Shown here piece by piece: positions 9,410 through 17,730 of a DNA stretch of 64,000 nucleotides. The position numbers and the translations under genes were made by a program. Position 1 is the stretch's first letter, and each line of letters opens with the position of its first letter. This DNA is from Defluviitaleaceae bacterium (lineage in GTDB: Bacteria > Bacillota > Clostridia > Lachnospirales > WQUN01), in the NCBI GenBank assembly GCA_009780315.1, contig WRAH01000006.1, positions 1 through 64,000 of the forward strand, in the 5' to 3' direction. Under the pieces are notes generated by a model. That model was not told the origin of the DNA and ran no database searches. It saw only the letters and a list, made by a program, of their open reading frames with translations.

Positions 9410-10426
9410 TCAATATAGCTCTTGGTGAATTTTCTCCTGAATATCAAGCAATATATCTACAAGATTAGGGTCAAAATGCTCTCCTTTTTCACTTGTAATG
9501 ATATTAAGTGTTTGTTCCACAGTAAAAGCATCCTTATAAACACGTTTGGACATCAAGGCATCATAAACATCTACAATCGCCATAATACGTCCTTGAAGGG
9601 GAATGTCCTCACCTTTTAAACCATTAGGGTAGCCTTTACCATTCCAACGCTCATGGTGTGCTATTGCAAACAGTCTTGAATTACGTAAAAACACATTTTC
9701 GCCACTGCGGGCAATTATTTTTTCTATGATTCGTCCACCAGCCGCCGCATGGTCTTTCATGATTTCCCATTCTTCGGGTGTAAGCTTGCCAGGCTTTTTC
9801 AAAATCCTATCAGGGGTGCTTATTTTACCCACATCATGTAAGAGGGAGCATTCTGCAATTAAATCAAAATCCCAGCCAACAATTTGGTCATAATACAGCT
9901 TTTTTTCTAGCATATGGGTAAGTATCATTTTAACCAGCTTACTGGTGCGCCCCAGATGGTCACCAGTGGATTCATCTCTGTTTTCAACCATATCTGCCAA
10001 TACAAAAACAATATCTTGTCTGGCTTTGTAAATTTGAAAAGTTTGTGCCTGAATCAATCCGCTTATGTCTATATGATGTTTGACTCTGTTTATCAGCACG
10101 GCAGGATTAAACGGCTTTCCGATAAAGTCTACAACACCCATTTTAAGGGCTTCTATTTCTGTAGCAAAATCAGTCTTAGCCGTAAGGAAGATAACAGGTA
10201 TATCTTGAAACTGCTCATGACCTTTTAAATATTTCAACACATCAAAGCCGTCCATCTCCGGCATTTCAATGTCTAAAAGTATAAGATTTGGTTTTATCTT
10301 TTCTAAAAGGTCTATGGCTTTTTTACCTGATGGAATGGTTCTTACTGCATAATCAGCACTCAAGGCCTCAGCAGCCATGGTTAAATTACTTATGCTATCA
10401 TCTACAACAAAAATTATTTTTTTCAA
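9410..10426 (-). CDS. Response regulator with HD-GYP output domain, 338 aa
   Basis: Residues 1-120 are a receiver domain with VVDD at the N-terminus and phospho-acceptor Asp52 in LLDIEMPEMDG. A linker leads to an HD-GYP domain: HD at residues 197-198 in LLHDVGKI, HH at 257-258 and NGKGYPNGLKG carrying the GYP motif. HD-GYP proteins are typically cyclic-di-GMP phosphodiesterases. The start is a TTG overlapping the stop of the upstream hybrid kinase (rc reads AAGGAGAATGAACATTGA), so the two are translationally coupled and likely form one phosphorelay controlling c-di-GMP or a related signal. Confidence 0.88.
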   Translation of the reverse strand: MKKIIFVVDDSISNLTMAAEALSADYAVRTIPSGKKAIDLLEKIKPNLILLDIEMPEMDGFDVLKYLKGHEQFQDIPVIFLTAKTDFATEIEALKMGVVDFIGKPFNPAVLINRVKHHIDISGLIQAQTFQIYKARQDIVFVLADMVENRDESTGDHLGRTSKLVKMILTHMLEKKLYYDQIVGWDFDLIAECSLLHDVGKISTPDRILKKPGKLTPEEWEIMKDHAAAGGRIIEKIIARSGENVFLRNSRLFAIAHHERWNGKGYPNGLKGEDIPLQGRIMAIVDVYDALMSKRVYKDAFTVEQTLNIITSEKGEHFDPNLVDILLDIQEKIHQELY

Positions 10427-13400
10427 TGTTCATTCTCCTTCTTCATTATAATCTCATCAGCAGCTTGTTTTGCCAGTACTGCGGCATTGTCGTCATCACT
10501 CAATAGTAAGTGCTTTTCAATCTCACCAATCAACATGGTTGTGTTTTTTGAGAGTGGTATCTTTTTCAATTCATTTAATAAATCTTGTGTGCCTTGTGTG
10601 TCATATGCTTCGCAGGTTTTAGAAATTGCCAGCAATTGTGTACTCACCCATAAGGAATCCTCCACCACTTCAAAAGTATCCGCTTCCCTACCCTTTGACA
10701 GATATTGCGTAACTTCCCGCAAACCTTGTAAAAATTCAGCGGTTTGATTTTTTATGTTATCTTCATCCTTAGTCCTGCCAGCATTCTCTAAAATAGCGGC
10801 TGTTTCTGCAAGTTCCAAGTGCTGAATATTTGTGAGGGCACTTTTCATGGCGTGGGTTTGTATGGTGTACATCTTAAAAGCATTGGAATCTATAGTTTCC
10901 ATTTGCATTATAGATTCCAATATAGGAATGGATTTGGCTGTATCCATTAAAAAGGATGCTTTTAATTTTTCAGGCAGATTCTGTACATCGACACTTTCAT
11001 GTTTATAATCTTTTGGTTTATCAATCACGAGTAAACCATGAGGCTGTTTGGCATGTATAAATTCCATTAAACAGGCATCTAGTTTTAATGGGTCTATGGG
11101 TTTAGAAATAAAGCCGGTAAAACCGTTATCCATAAACATTTGGGCGGCATCGAAAGTTGCATTGGCTGTTAGTGCCACAATGGGATGATTGTATCCTAAA
11201 TTCCTTAGGATTTTGGTCACTTCTATACCATCTATGTCAGGCATCATGTGATCCATAAACACAACATCATATATTTGTCCATTTTTAATTCGCGCAATGG
11301 CATCAAAACCATTGTTGACCGTTTCAACAGTAAGCTTATATGGCATAAGATATCCCTTAATGACATATAAGTTGGACTCTACATCATCCACCACAAGTAC
11401 ACGGCCATAAGGCATAGGCTCATGAGATTTAAAAGCCGTTCCTTTGGCGTAAATTTTAGTTATCTCAAAATTTTGCAAACTTTCTGATAAAGCCTTGCCT
11501 AAAACATCCATGCCATCTGTTTTTTGTGGAATGCGAACAGTAAAAGTACTGCCTTTGTTGGGTTCGCTAATGACTGTAATGTCCCCACCCATCATTTTTA
11601 CTAGAGAGTATGTAATTGCCATACCAAGCCCGCTACCTTCAATGCCACGGTTTTGCTCTAAATTAAATCGGATATATTCAGTGCCGAATAGCTTATCAAG
11701 CTGTTCTGATGTCATGCCCTGCCCTGTATCAGATACACTAATACGCAAGAAAACATCATCTGCGGTTGCTTCACCTTCTATGCAAAATTTTAAGGTTATG
11801 CGACCTTCCGGCGTGTATTTAAAGGCATTCGATAGTAAATTATTTAAAATCTGTTTTATCCTAAGTTCATCGCCAACAAAAAAACTAGGCAGATTTTCGT
11901 CTACTATCAATGTAAACTCAATGGATTTATTTTTTGCATACATAAAATTCAGTTGTAAAGTATCAGCAATGAGAATGGCTGTTTCATAAGTATTAGGGAT
12001 AATCTCCATCTTACCTGCTTCTACTTTGGATAAATCAAGAATGTCGTTGACAATGGTAAGTAAAAGCCTTGATGAGTCATAAATACGTCTAAAAGCTTCT
12101 TCCGTTTCTAGGGTATGAATATTTTTTTGCAATTCGATATCTGATATGCCTAAGACAGCGTTTAAGGGTGTACGTATTTCGTGGCTCATACGGGCTAAAA
12201 ATTGTGTTTTTGCCTTGCTTTCATTTCTTGCTTCTAATAAAGGTTTTGTAAAGGAATCAAGTAATTGATTGATGCCTGACAACAAGGTATTCCAATCCCC
12301 TTTATGTTTTGTTGGGTCAAGCCTGTAATGTAAATCTCTACTGCCTACAACTTGAAGTACAGCTTGATAGATATTTTTAAGCTCTTTTTGCATCTCCCCT
12401 GATATTTCATTAAATACTTTACTTTCTCCCATGTATGGTTTTAGTTTCTTGTCAAAGTTTCCTTCGGCATAATCGTGAAAAATATCTAAAATAGCCATGT
12501 TATTATCCACTAATATGTCAATGACTTTATTTATCCCCATCGTTGCTTCTTGATATGAACCCATATATTCAGCAGTATCTACACGCATACTAAGGGTACC
12601 CTTTTCTGCCTTTTCTTTTATATACTCCAAGTCTGTTATGAGTTTGTTCATTGGCTCTACCATGTTCGCAATAAAGTTGTGTAATTGCCCCATCTCATCT
12701 TTATCATCCGTGCGCAAACATACTCTGAAATTACCTTGAGACACTTCCATTGCATATTGGGATAATTTTTTCATACGCTTATTGATAGAATTTGCCGTTA
12801 TTATTGTAATTGATATAGATACTATGCCAATTAAAGTAAGTAATATTGCAATGAGCCAGTACGTTAAAATTTGATTTTGAGCATTGGTTTTTCTAATTCC
12901 AGCAATCCATGTATCTGAAAGGCTGTCCAAAAACATATTAGCTTCTTCCAGATGAATGGATATTTCAGCCCCATTCTCTACGACTTGCATTCCTGCAACA
13001 ACATTGCCTGCTAAGGCATATTGAAAAACAGGTTGTATGACATTGTTATAGTAATTATCTAAAATAAGCGCAACTTGCATTGAGGTTTTTAGTCTTAAAT
13101 CTTCTTCTTGAGGTAATATATCATTATCGTGAATAACCAAATTATTATATAACTTGAGGGATAAAAGCGCGTCTACAAAAGCATTACGGGCGTGGAAATA
13201 AGATAGCTCTACATTAGCTGTATCGCCAGCTCCACCATACAAAATCATAGCATTTACATGTCTTTGCATTGTCTCATGAGCAAATCTATAATTAAAACGA
13301 GCATCTCTCCTGACAAAATGACCGCTGATAAGGTTTTCATGTGAATATATTATCCCTCTCAAACCTATCAAAGTATATATTATCATAAAGAGCATAATCC

Positions 13401-13467
13401 CTAAAACTACACAAAACCCAAGTAAAATTTTGGTTTTTATTTTTAAATTCAAATAATAATTTTTCAT
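10423..13467 (-). CDS. Hybrid sensor histidine kinase, 1014 aa
   Basis: Domains in order: a membrane helix (about residues 12-34), an extracytoplasmic sensor region to about 205, a second helix (about 206-230), HAMP, a helical linker, HisKA with SHEIRTPLNAVLGIS, an HATPase domain with NNLLSNAFKYTPEG, a receiver domain (VLVVDDVESN and FMDHMMPDIDG) and a C-terminal HPt domain (HAMKSALTNI). This is a complete His-Asp-His relay. The adjacent HD-GYP response regulator, whose start overlaps this stop, is the obvious final Asp acceptor. The signal sensed is unknown. Confidence 0.9.
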   Translation of the reverse strand: MKNYYLNLKIKTKILLGFCVVLGIMLFMIIYTLIGLRGIIYSHENLISGHFVRRDARFNYRFAHETMQRHVNAMILYGGAGDTANVELSYFHARNAFVDALLSLKLYNNLVIHDNDILPQEEDLRLKTSMQVALILDNYYNNVIQPVFQYALAGNVVAGMQVVENGAEISIHLEEANMFLDSLSDTWIAGIRKTNAQNQILTYWLIAILLTLIGIVSISITIITANSINKRMKKLSQYAMEVSQGNFRVCLRTDDKDEMGQLHNFIANMVEPMNKLITDLEYIKEKAEKGTLSMRVDTAEYMGSYQEATMGINKVIDILVDNNMAILDIFHDYAEGNFDKKLKPYMGESKVFNEISGEMQKELKNIYQAVLQVVGSRDLHYRLDPTKHKGDWNTLLSGINQLLDSFTKPLLEARNESKAKTQFLARMSHEIRTPLNAVLGISDIELQKNIHTLETEEAFRRIYDSSRLLLTIVNDILDLSKVEAGKMEIIPNTYETAILIADTLQLNFMYAKNKSIEFTLIVDENLPSFFVGDELRIKQILNNLLSNAFKYTPEGRITLKFCIEGEATADDVFLRISVSDTGQGMTSEQLDKLFGTEYIRFNLEQNRGIEGSGLGMAITYSLVKMMGGDITVISEPNKGSTFTVRIPQKTDGMDVLGKALSESLQNFEITKIYAKGTAFKSHEPMPYGRVLVVDDVESNLYVIKGYLMPYKLTVETVNNGFDAIARIKNGQIYDVVFMDHMMPDIDGIEVTKILRNLGYNHPIVALTANATFDAAQMFMDNGFTGFISKPIDPLKLDACLMEFIHAKQPHGLLVIDKPKDYKHESVDVQNLPEKLKASFLMDTAKSIPILESIMQMETIDSNAFKMYTIQTHAMKSALTNIQHLELAETAAILENAGRTKDEDNIKNQTAEFLQGLREVTQYLSKGREADTFEVVEDSLWVSTQLLAISKTCEAYDTQGTQDLLNELKKIPLSKNTTMLIGEIEKHLLLSDDDNAAVLAKQAADEIIMKKENEH

Positions 13468-13624
13468 TGATATATCCCCCTTATTACAGCTGGTTTACGA
13501 ATACATCCTATGACGTACACTATGAAGATTGTAACTAACGCGACTAATGCTTATTCAGTATACAATACTATAAAACTGCTCTTTTATCATCTGAGCAACG
13601 TCATCATGCGAAATGTCTGGGTTT

Positions 13625-14386
13625 CTAAATCTGATGCAGTTGCGTTTTGATAAGCTTTAACAACTTTTTTGCTTTTCTTCGCTGAAATAACCTAGGCACT
13701 TTTTCAACCACACCGTTTACTTTAACCAATGATCCCGTATCTTTGAAAAACATCTCTGTTCCGAATTTATCACACTGGTTTTTCAACGAAACAATCCAGC
13801 CGAAATCTAAAATCCTGCCCCTCTTCGCCACCTCACCTGCCACAGACACATATTGAATCCCTTTAAGATAAGACTCAATATTGATGTTTTCCAGCAATGG
13901 GCTACAAGATATGAACCTACCTCTTGCCGGAATATCTAATAAAATTGGTAATCTTATGTCGGTATGATATTGGTTTTCAACAGTCACGCCAATTATTACG
14001 TTAGCATAGCCACTCCCCCAGTCATCAGGGAGATTTATATAAAACCTTTCTATCCTCTTGGTTAACAACAAAAATGTAACATCTGGATTATCCTTGATAA
14101 CTCTCCACATTTCAGCACGCCACTGGTCTGCGCTAGGGTGAAACCAGTCGGACATAAAACCAGTGACAACGCTTTTGCCTTCTGTAAATTTGACTCTAGC
14201 AAAATCTGAGGTCTTTTCAAGGATGGTATTTGAACGATAAGCATAGTAGCAGTTTTTACATGCTTCAGATACCGGGGTACATCCTACCCAGGGTTCCCAT
14301 ACAATGAGTTTTCTAAAAGGAATGCGCTTATTTGAGGCCGCCCTGCGGGTTATAAGTTTAATTATTTTAAATTTTAATCTATTCAT
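13625..14386 (-). CDS. DUF5131 (phage Gp37/Gp68-like) protein, 253 aa
   Basis: The N-terminal motif WEPWVGCTPVSEACKNCYYAY, with Cys36, Cys43 and Cys46 (CX6CX2C), is the hallmark of the DUF5131/Gp37-Gp68 family. Its biochemical role is not established to my knowledge, and the cysteine pattern suggests a metal or iron-sulfur site. ATG 14386 overlaps the stop of the upstream phosphatidyltransferase gene by 8 bases and has GGTAGGG upstream, so the two genes are coupled. That link to a phospholipid enzyme is unexpected for a family usually cited from phages. No other phage gene is near. Confidence 0.75.
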   Translation of the reverse strand: MNRLKFKIIKLITRRAASNKRIPFRKLIVWEPWVGCTPVSEACKNCYYAYRSNTILEKTSDFARVKFTEGKSVVTGFMSDWFHPSADQWRAEMWRVIKDNPDVTFLLLTKRIERFYINLPDDWGSGYANVIIGVTVENQYHTDIRLPILLDIPARGRFISCSPLLENINIESYLKGIQYVSVAGEVAKRGRILDFGWIVSLKNQCDKFGTEMFFKDTGSLVKVNGVVEKVPRLFQRRKAKKLLKLIKTQLHQI

Positions 14387-14939
14387 TTTCCCTACCTGCT
14401 TCCGAAATCTTTTCAAACAAAAAACCTTTGAAATTCGGCGTTGGTTGTTCCAATATTATAGATATCAACAATTCCTCTAGCATTACAATACACATAAAAA
14501 TGCCTATAATCGCCACAACTATGTTTGCCTCTATGACTAACGAAAGCATTGGAAATAAAAAACATAGCGAAGCACCCAGTTTATGCCCATAAGAGTGGGA
14601 CATAACGACACTTCCATATTTGTGAAGCGTAAAAGCAACAATAACCACTTTGAATAATAATATTCCCAGCACCAACCACAATGCCCAAACACCAACACCT
14701 ACTGCCGGTGCTACTGATATAAAAATACAAACTACGAGAACATGATCGGCGACTGCATCAATCGTTGCTCCCAGTTTAGACTGAGCATTTAATTTTCTTG
14801 CAGCCAAACCGTCAAGCATGTCGGTTAAACACGCCACAATATAAATTAGCATAAAAAACAAAGTGAATGGCTCGAACAGAAGTAGGCTTATCGCCAATAA
14901 AATACGCGACACTGATAAAACATTAGGTACTTGTTTCAT
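14379..14939 (-). CDS. CDP-alcohol phosphatidyltransferase, 186 aa
   Basis: This integral membrane enzyme has the family motif DGLAARKLNAQSKLGATIDAVAD, matching DGX2ARX8GX3DX3D. Such enzymes transfer a phosphatidyl group from CDP-diacylglycerol to an alcohol (for example glycerol-3-phosphate, inositol or serine). The acceptor cannot be read from sequence. It is short, with about six membrane helices, close to PgsA size. ATG 14939 is favoured over GTG 14951 because GAGGAG abuts the GTG but is 11 bases from the ATG. It is co-transcribed with the DUF5131 gene. Confidence 0.82.
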   Translation of the reverse strand: MKQVPNVLSVSRILLAISLLLFEPFTLFFMLIYIVACLTDMLDGLAARKLNAQSKLGATIDAVADHVLVVCIFISVAPAVGVGVWALWLVLGILLFKVVIVAFTLHKYGSVVMSHSYGHKLGASLCFLFPMLSLVIEANIVVAIIGIFMCIVMLEELLISIILEQPTPNFKGFLFEKISEAGRENE

Positions 14940-15224
14940 ATAAATATCCACTCCTCATAGCTCTATCTAACTATACCCTGCATTAACATGTAGTGAAGCA
15001 AATGTTACCTTATTGTTACACGGGATTATGGCATTTCGTTATATCCACGTTAATATAAATTTTAGCACGTACCCACTCTTTGTGGTATACGTCATAATAT
15101 TACGTTATTGTACAATTGTAACACGTAGTTTTGCATAGTTTCAATAATAAAATTATGTATATGCTAGGACAAAATCTAGTAAAAATGCTATACTCAACAA
15201 GAGACATAGATGGAGGCGAATAAC

Positions 15225-15935
15225 ATGCCCAACCACATTCATACGATTCCTGTACTTGATGCATTGCGCGAGCCTGAACATTGTGCCTTTTGCGTCATGC
15301 ATAAAAAACTTGAGCAAGACGCGATTTTATTTATCATGGGCCCAGCGTATATGGAAGATGATGTACGTATGGAAACAAACCGTGTTGGTTTTTGCAAACG
15401 TCATATGGAACACATGTATAAAAATCAAAATCGGCTTGGCTTGGCACTCATGCTGCACACCCATGTACAGCAACTTAACAAGGATATTAGCAGCATTGTT
15501 CAAGACAGAACACCTGTCTCCTTTTTCGGCAAAGACCCAAATTCTGCATTAAGTAAATTGAAAGTACATTTGGCAAAAACCAATAGCACATGTTATGTCT
15601 GCAATAAAGTAGAAAACACATTTGAAAGATATATAGATACATTTTTTCATATATGGAGTAAAGGCGGGGAAGATGCCAAGTTGATTTCAGCTCAAAAAGG
15701 TTATTGTCTCCCGCATTTTGTGCAGATTTTAACCGAAGCCGAAAAACTTGGGCGCAGAAAGCGTGAGAAATTTCAAGATGATATTTTACCTGCATGGCAA
15801 AATCTTATGCAGGAACTTGAAGGGGATTTAGACTGGTTTGTGCAAAAATTTGATTTTCGCAATGCAGATGCCCCTTGGAAAAACGCAAAAGAATCCGTAA
15901 CCCGTGGAATTTCATTATTAGGAAGTGACATATAA
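15225..15935 (+). CDS. DUF6062 family protein with paired cysteines, 236 aa
   Basis: The opening region with REPEHCAFCVMHKKLEQDAI matches the DUF6062 family, whose function is not known. Cysteine-rich spots include CAFC, GFCKRHM, CYVC and GYCLPHF. The repeated C-x2-C and C-x2-H spacing suggests two zinc-binding or similar sites. TGGAGG lies inside the longer reading frame, so ATG 15225 rather than ATG 15210 is the start. A promoter-like TATACT occurs at about 15190. The next gene begins 2 bases after its stop, and a third overlaps that one, giving a three-gene operon. Confidence 0.75.
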   Translation: MPNHIHTIPVLDALREPEHCAFCVMHKKLEQDAILFIMGPAYMEDDVRMETNRVGFCKRHMEHMYKNQNRLGLALMLHTHVQQLNKDISSIVQDRTPVSFFGKDPNSALSKLKVHLAKTNSTCYVCNKVENTFERYIDTFFHIWSKGGEDAKLISAQKGYCLPHFVQILTEAEKLGRRKREKFQDDILPAWQNLMQELEGDLDWFVQKFDFRNADAPWKNAKESVTRGISLLGSDI

Positions 15936-15937
15936 AA

Positions 15938-16621
15938 ATGAAGGATTTTTTTAAAGCTGAGTGGACGAAACTGAAAACCATGACCTTTGCTGAAAAGCGG
16001 TGGTATATTTGGAATTATTATAAGCTGCAAATTGGCGGCTTTTTAATCGCCGTTTTTTTTATTGGCAGTGTCATAAATCATGTGTTTATTAACCCGCCAA
16101 AAGATGAATTTTTATACATTGCATGGCTGGATATCCCTGCATTGTCTTCAACACTGATAGAAATGGGGGAAAGCCTTAGTATCATTGTAGACGATGACCA
16201 GCGTGAGTGGGTTCTTTTTACCGATTACAGTGCCACTGACAATCCGCAACTTAATCAAGCGAGACAAACCCGATTTCATGCAATGGTGATGTCTGGCTCG
16301 ATTGATGTTTTTATAACCACAGCTGAATATGCACAAGGTTGGGCAAACGCAAATTTTATCCAGCCCTTACATGAAATGCTTGCACAAGTCGATAGTCCTG
16401 CGTTGGAAGAGGCAATAGACGAGCGGCTACTCACCATGACCTTTACACCAGAGGAAACCTATCCTCCGATTACAGACATCATGGCAGTGTCTCTTGCTGG
16501 TTCGCCCTTTATGGCGTATTTTGGAATACACACTGATGATATAGTGATGGTATTGGTGGGCAATGCCAATAGATTTGACAGAATTATATTGGCTTTAGAG
16601 GTGTTTTTAAATGGAGCATAG
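15938..16621 (+). CDS. Single-pass membrane protein of unknown function, 227 aa
   Basis: I do not recognise the family. A cytoplasmic N-terminus of about 30 residues (FAEKRWYIWNYYKLQIGG) is followed by one membrane helix at about residues 33-52. An extracytoplasmic domain of about 170 residues ends in a short hydrophobic segment. The KRWYIWNYYK amphipathic start before the helix is seen in many uncharacterised Lachnospiraceae membrane proteins. The outer domain has an alternating hydrophobic pattern somewhat like a substrate-binding fold, but this is weak. It overlaps the start of the CPBP protease gene by 11 bases. Confidence 0.6.
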   Translation: MKDFFKAEWTKLKTMTFAEKRWYIWNYYKLQIGGFLIAVFFIGSVINHVFINPPKDEFLYIAWLDIPALSSTLIEMGESLSIIVDDDQREWVLFTDYSATDNPQLNQARQTRFHAMVMSGSIDVFITTAEYAQGWANANFIQPLHEMLAQVDSPALEEAIDERLLTMTFTPEETYPPITDIMAVSLAGSPFMAYFGIHTDDIVMVLVGNANRFDRIILALEVFLNGA

Positions 16622-17576
16622 GCGCGGCAGTGCATTTATGCTATTTATGTTGATTTTTTATGTTATTTTCATGATGGTTTTTTCGCTTATTGTCAGCCGT
16701 TTTGGTGCAGAATTTATGGTGCGTGTATTTAGTTCGCCTTGGTCAATTGTTTTTAGATATTTGATGACGTTCATTTTACCGCTGGTCATTTGGTTGACGG
16801 TCACACGCTGTAAGCTTGCAAGCTATTTGCCAAGTAAACGTATTGATAAGATGAATATTATTTTTATTATTTTTTTAAGCATTTTTTTGCAGCCCCTTAT
16901 GATGTTTATTTCGGGGATTTCCAGCTTATTTTTTCCGAATCAAGCCAGTGCAGTCGTTGGTGGTATGATGGCACAACCATTGTGGTTGCTTATTTTGGCT
17001 TTTGCTGTCACACCAGCCATTTGCGAAGAAATAATTTTTAGAGGATATATACAGTCGGCTTATCGTCACTATCCTTTTATTTTTGTTGCGCTAATAAATG
17101 GGCTTTTTTTTGCGATAATACATTTAAGTTTTCAGCAATTTTTATATACTTTTGCAATGGGTATTATTTTTGCATATGTAGTACATTATAGCCGCAGTAT
17201 TTTTGCAGGCATTTTAATGCACTTTATGATGAATACAATGCAAATATTTTTGCTGTGGTGGACGCATATCAGCGGAGTCGAGCTTATACCCACATGGGGA
17301 ACATTTTATGAGCGACTTTCTACCATTATGGGGGTTGGGCTTGTTGCACTGCTAACTACACCTTGCGCGGTTATTTTGTTTAAATCTTTCTTGTCACATA
17401 ATCGGCAACACAATATCACCCATGATATGCAAAAAGAACTTTTAGATACGCCCCTAGATGTTGTAGATGAAAGCGTTGAAGCACCACCAAAGCCAACCCG
17501 CTTATTATTTTTAGACCCTTTTGGGATTGCAGTTGTTCTATTGTTTTTATTGATTATGTTTCTCTTACAGCTATAA
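16611..17576 (+). CDS. CPBP-family intramembrane metalloprotease, 321 aa
   Basis: This polytopic membrane protein carries the CPBP (Abi) motifs: EEIIFRGYIQSAY (glutamate pair plus Arg), the downstream FFAIIHLSFQQFLYTFAMGI His motif and the later HFMMNTMQI motif. These glutamate/histidine residues line the active site of the Rce1-like family. In bacteria such proteins are linked to processing or immunity for secreted peptides. The start lies inside the end of the preceding gene, so it is coupled to it. It closes the DUF6062 operon. Confidence 0.85.
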   Translation: MEHRRGSAFMLFMLIFYVIFMMVFSLIVSRFGAEFMVRVFSSPWSIVFRYLMTFILPLVIWLTVTRCKLASYLPSKRIDKMNIIFIIFLSIFLQPLMMFISGISSLFFPNQASAVVGGMMAQPLWLLILAFAVTPAICEEIIFRGYIQSAYRHYPFIFVALINGLFFAIIHLSFQQFLYTFAMGIIFAYVVHYSRSIFAGILMHFMMNTMQIFLLWWTHISGVELIPTWGTFYERLSTIMGVGLVALLTTPCAVILFKSFLSHNRQHNITHDMQKELLDTPLDVVDESVEAPPKPTRLLFLDPFGIAVVLLFLLIMFLLQL

Positions 17577-17584
17577 AATGGAAG

Positions 17585-17620
17585 AAGCCCAACTTCAGGG
17601 GGGATGAAGTCAGGCTTTTG
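17585..17620. terminator. Imperfect hairpin between convergent genes
   Basis: AAGCCCAACTTC at 17585-17596 pairs with GAAGTCAGGCTT at 17606-17617 with two mismatches and a T-run. It follows the CPBP gene and faces the convergent bceB-like gene. Confidence 0.5.
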
Positions 17621-17730
17621 AGGGGGGATATTTAGTTGTTCCTCAAACAATTGTTTAAGGTCACACATATAATATCGACCAGATTTTAGGGCTTTATACT
17701 TATGTTTGAAAAAAAATTGAAAAAGATTTT

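Noticed and set aside
13625-14386. DUF5131 gene considered as evidence of a prophage
   Set aside because: No integrase, capsid, tail, lysis or replication gene is nearby, and it is coupled to a lipid enzyme gene.
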